Positions 21,015-24,628 of a stretch of 24,628 nt of DNA are shown here, one piece after another. Position 1 is the stretch's first letter; every line of letters starts with the position of its first letter. Under the pieces are notes generated by a model, which made no database searches, was not told the DNA's origin, and saw nothing but the letters and a program-made list of their open reading frames with translations. Origin of the DNA: Hypsibius dujardini (lineage: Eukaryota > Tardigrada > Eutardigrada > Parachela > Hypsibiidae); assembly GCA_001579985.1 (NCBI GenBank), contig LRSR01013250.1, positions 1-24,628 of the forward strand. The letters run 5' to 3'. Made by a program: the position numbers and the translations under genes.

Positions 21015-21650
21015 TTTCTGAAATCAAAAAAAAAAATAAGAAAAAGAGGAAATAAAATATTTAGGTCAATGAAATCAAGCGAAAATGCGAGGGAAAAGAA
21101 AAAGAAAAAGTGTTGTTGTTGTTTCTTTGCGCTCTTAAATTCCGCGTGTCGACAAGAGGACCGGCGTGCCGACAGTAAGGGGAAGTTGCCTAATGATGCA
21201 CTATTTCGAATCTAATGCAGGGTTTGGATTTCTCATTTTTTCCCAGTGAAAAAATTTTGCATCCATTAATTTAGCCCAATATTATCTAAATAATTTTAAC
21301 AACAATAAATTCTAATGCCTGATAGGCTGAAGTTTCTGCAGAAAAAGCAAAGGAAATTCAGAGTGGCGGTGCTGCCGGTGCATCGACTAAATAACCTTTT
21401 CGGCCGATGTAATATTAGGCGCAATCCCTGTAGTGGGATTGCTGGCTGGAAGCAGACTTGTGTGAGGAAAATTAATCAAGCAGTAATCGATCAAGAGGGA
21501 AAAATTGTGCATTTACTTTTCAAAGATCTTCCGAGGTCGCTGTCATTCAATATCCGCGATTCTCGTTTCCGTGCACTGATTCGACTGTTAGGCCTCACCT
21601 GACGGTTAGTTTTTCTATTGGGAAGCGTGAAGAAGTGACGCTCAGCGAAG
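21015..21650. promoter_or_regulatory. Bidirectional upstream region of KNL2-like gene and CCT6
   Basis: 636 bp between divergent start codons. A poly-A/poly-T-rich acceptor-like sequence abuts the KNL2-like ATG. A 95-codon plus-strand open frame at 21315-21602 has no recognisable similarity and I do not call it a gene. Confidence 0.5.
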
Positions 21651-24385
21651 ATGGCAGCTATAATGTCAGCGAATCCCCGAGCGGAGATTGCTCGCGCATC
21701 CGAAGCTCTGGCGATTAATATTTCCGCCGCTATGGGCGTCCAGGATTATATTAAATCCAATTTGGGCCCGAAAGGAAGCATGAAAATGTAAGCGACGGAT
21801 TCGTCTTGAGTATGATTTCATGGATTCCCAAATCAAGACCCATAATGGGTCGCTGTTCGGTTCACCAGGAATTGCCTCGCGCATTGAGAGATTCAATATT
21901 TCTTTATGCTTAGGCTGGTCTCGGGAGCCGGAGACATTAAGATCACCAAGGATGGCAACGTCCTGATGCACGAATCGGTGAGTGTTCAGATTTTCTCGGA
22001 TGTACGGGCCTTTGTTCTGTTGATTGGCCGATTGTTGTCATCCGATACAATCGTATTCGTCTGATCGGCAGATCGTTTGATTGATTTGGTTTTTATTTTG
22101 GTATTTGATTGATTGATTGATTCGTTTTCGCACGTACTTTGAACTGCTCTCGTCGATGACCGATTAAATGGATTTACCGATTAAATGGATTTACCGATTA
22201 AATGGATTTACTATTGCTGTAGACGCTTGATCTGTACGGGAGCGTATGGGAAAATTTTATTTCATTTCATCTCTCAGACTTGGGTTAGGGTTGCCTGTTC
22301 ATACTGTATTGTACTCACCCGATAGCTTCGCGCAGTAGGAATAGACCCACCGTAAACTTAGACCTATAGATCCACGCATGAGCTTACGTGCAATCCGGGC
22401 TAGGATAACTGCTCTTGCAGTGCGCGAAGCCATCGCGCGAGTACTGTTAACATCCGGGTCCTGGATGCAGTTATCGACTGGTTTAATGCCATTGATTGAG
22501 CGATTGTTGTCGGCTTAGTCTCCCCTTCCGTTTTTAGACTGATTTTGTGATTTTTAATTCAGCAAATCAAGCATCCGACCGCCTCTTTGATCGCCCGCGC
22601 AGCCACCGCTCAGGATGACGTCACAGGGGACGGGACCACCTCGATTGTCCTGCTGATTGGAGAGTTGTTGAAGCAGGCTCATGTCTATATCACCGAGGTA
22701 TACCCAAGTGGCAGAAACATTACGCTGACCGAATTAAGCACTTCAACTCGGGGACTGTACCACAGTCATGCGTCAAACGAGTGTAATGGCTTAACTCAGT
22801 TAGCGCAAAGTTTTGCTACGTGTGTAGTTACATTAGCATCAAGTGGTTTCTTGTTAAGATGAGACGGGGATCCACCATTTTCGCATTGGACTTCAGTGAA
22901 TTCTTTTCAGGGACTCCATCCGCGATTGATCACTGAAGGATTTGATGTTGCGCGCACGAAGGCTCTCGAAATTCTGGATAAAATCTCCATCAAGTCTGAC
23001 GGAAACCGAGACGTCCTCTTGGAAGTGGCTCGAACCTCCCTTCGCACGAAAGGTTCGTGGCTGCTGTTATTTCCGCGTTGTTTGTCTCTCTAGTATGTGA
23101 AAAAAACTTTAGCATACAGCGCTGCGTGTATTTTTTCGCAGTTCACCATAAAATTGCCGACATCCTCACTCCGATCGTCGTGGACGCCGTCCTGGCTATT
23201 CGCCGCAAAGACGAGCAGATCGATCTGCACATGGTGGAGATAATGGAGATGGCACACCGCACGGATGCGGATACGACCTTGGTGCGTGGATTGGTACTCG
23301 ATCACGGAGCCCGCCACCCTGACATGCCGAAGCGCGTCGAGAATGCCTTCATCCTGACGTGCAACGTCTCTTTCGAATATGAGAAGACGTAAGTTGATTT
23401 TGGAACCTTTACGAAGGGCAGATAGAGGATGGATGTTAGGAAGAACTGGTGAGTTTTACCCTTTTTCGTTTCAGTGAAGTCAATTCCGGTTTCTTCTACA
23501 AGTCCCCCGAAGAGCGGGAGAAGATGGTCTTGGCGGAGCGACAGTTTATCCTGGATCGTGTCAACAAGGTCATCGCACTGAAGAAGCAGGTCTGCCCGCC
23601 CGGCAGCGGCAAGTCGTTTGTCATCATCAATCAGAAGGGAATCGATCCGCTTTCGCTGGATATGTTCGCCAAGGAAGGGATTATGGCTCTGCGACGGGCA
23701 AAGCGACGAAACATGGAACGGTAATTTGATTTGTGATATTGACTGTGTGGCCTTGAACAATAGCCTGATGGACTTTGAATTCGATTTAAGGGGTTGATCG
23801 ATCACGACAGTGACTAGAATATTGAGTTCAGTAATGTATGGACCTGTTTTTCCGTTCTGTAAAGAAAGTTGAATGGCGTGAAATTCCATCGGGACAATCT
23901 ACTAGTTTGTGTTATCTCGGCGTAATGTAATTTTGTTGGCCGGTCGGGAGGAGGATCTTTTTCGACATATACCGCGCTTCCCGTGCGCGTTGTTGTTGGT
24001 TTAGTAATATTCCCCAAAGTATCCGTATGTTCAATTGCTTTCTAGATTGACTCTGGCTTGCGGCGGATCTGCTGTGAATTCTGTGGATGAGCTGAAGGAA
24101 GATGCTCTCGGTTTTGCTGGATCTGTCTACGAGCATGTTTTGGTACGTCAAAAAACAGTTCAGTTTGTGCACTACAGGTACACAGTATCGTATACTATTG
24201 TCGGAGATCAACGTTTCTCTCCTGGTATTGATTGCAGGGCGAAGACAAGTTCACATTTGTTGAGGACTGCAAGAACCCTCAGTCAGTTACCATTCTGATC
24301 CGCGGACCAAACCGGCACACCATCATCCAAGTCAAGGAAGCCGTGCACGACGGACTCCGTGCAGTATTGAATGTCATTGAAGACG
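21651..24385 (+). CDS. CCT6: T-complex protein 1 subunit zeta (CCT6), N-terminal ~405 residues
   Basis: Subunit of the cytosolic TRiC/CCT chaperonin, which folds actin, tubulin and other proteins using ATP. Exons: 21651-21787, 21914-21977, 22563-22697, 22911-23052, 23142-23388, 23475-23720, 24046-24142, 24238-24385. All are GT-AG with consistent phases. The last exon ends in phase 1 and the gene continues beyond the window (family length about 530 aa). Motifs are NLGPKG at residues 37-42, GDGTTS at 89-94 (nucleotide binding and hydrolysis), [36 protein letters not shown] and [17 protein letters not shown], the last two being very specific to the zeta subunit. The start ATG gives [16 protein letters not shown], which aligns with the usual zeta N-terminus. 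Divergent from the KNL2-like gene. Confidence 0.97.
22159..22209. repeat. 17-bp x3 tandem repeat in CCT6 intron 2
   Basis: Three perfect copies of ACCGATTAAATGGATTT. Confidence 0.95.
22314..22441. mobile_element. Small TA-flanked inverted-repeat element in CCT6 intron 2
   Basis: The left end begins CTCACCCGATAGCTTCGCGC. The complement of the right end begins CTCGCGCGATGGCTTCGCGC, giving about 25-bp imperfect terminal inverted repeats. TA flanks both sides (22312-22313 and 22442-22443). 128 bp, non-coding. Confidence 0.65.
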
Positions 24386-24628
24386 GTACGCTTTCCCTTG
24401 GTAGTTTGCAGGCAAAATGCAATCACTCAGACTGCGAAAGTGAAGTGGGATCCGGATAGGCCGACGAACAGGTAGAAGGAGGGACGGACAGGCAGGTACA
24501 CAGACAGGCATGTACACAGACAGGCAGGTACACAGGCAGGCACACAGACAGGCAAACACAGTCAAACCGGCAGGATGAAAGACAGACGTACAGACAGAGG
24601 GACGGATAGACATTAAACAGAGTCATCC
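24386..24628. repeat. CCT6 intron 8 start with CAGACAGG/GTACACAGACAGG tract
   Basis: After the GTACGC donor the intron runs to the window edge. From about 24475 it is imperfect CAGA/CAGG tetranucleotide sequence including a GGCAGGTACACAGACA motif repeated several times. Confidence 0.85.

Noticed and set aside
21315-21602. 95-codon open frame between KNL2-like gene and CCT6
   Set aside because: Basic composition, no recognised similarity, weak context; could be tested by RNA-seq but not supported here.
22282-22292. Telomere-like GGGTTAGGGTT
   Set aside because: Under two units of TTAGGG inside an intron; expected by chance.
23721-24045. Possible snoRNA in a CCT6 intron
   Set aside because: I looked for paired C/D or H/ACA boxes and found no convincing set.

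Overview
This window reads as a compact invertebrate-animal nuclear genome. Its genes are interrupted by many short GT-AG introns. One gene encodes an ARM-SAM-SAM-TIR protein (SARM1) and another a SANTA-domain centromere protein. Non-coding DNA is crowded with microsatellites, minisatellites and short inverted-repeat elements. I cannot place the organism below the level of metazoan. All exon coordinates below were worked out by hand from splice sites, reading-frame phase and remembered family conservation, and no database search was run.

Layout. (1) 1-2179, plus strand: the last four exons of an AFG3L2-type mitochondrial m-AAA protease, with its 5' part outside the window. (2) 2180-7170: about 5 kb with no recognisable gene. 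It holds a 307-bp inverted-repeat element, a CA tract, two TA-flanked inverted-repeat elements placed side by side, a long-arm foldback element and a CAGACAT array. (3) 7171-11467, plus: SARM1, nine exons, 949 aa, with one GC-AG intron. (4) 11682-14577, minus: eIF2B beta (EIF2B2), twelve exons, 394 aa, convergent with SARM1. (5) 14971-16690, plus: BCAS2/SPF27, seven exons, 272 aa, divergent from EIF2B2 across 393 bp. (6) 16985-17482: a 61-bp minisatellite between convergent gene ends. (7) 17770-21014, minus: a KNL2/MIS18BP1-like protein with a SANTA domain and nine 12-residue repeats, five exons, 693 aa. (8) 21651-24385, plus: the first eight exons of CCT6 (TCP-1 zeta), running off the right edge.

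The genes do not form one pathway. They are mostly housekeeping genes (mitochondrial proteolysis, translation initiation, splicing, protein folding, centromere licensing) plus the axon-degeneration NADase SARM1. The least ordinary content is the density of distinct short inverted-repeat elements, several with TA at both ends and several sitting inside introns, and the repeat-expanded KNL2-like protein.
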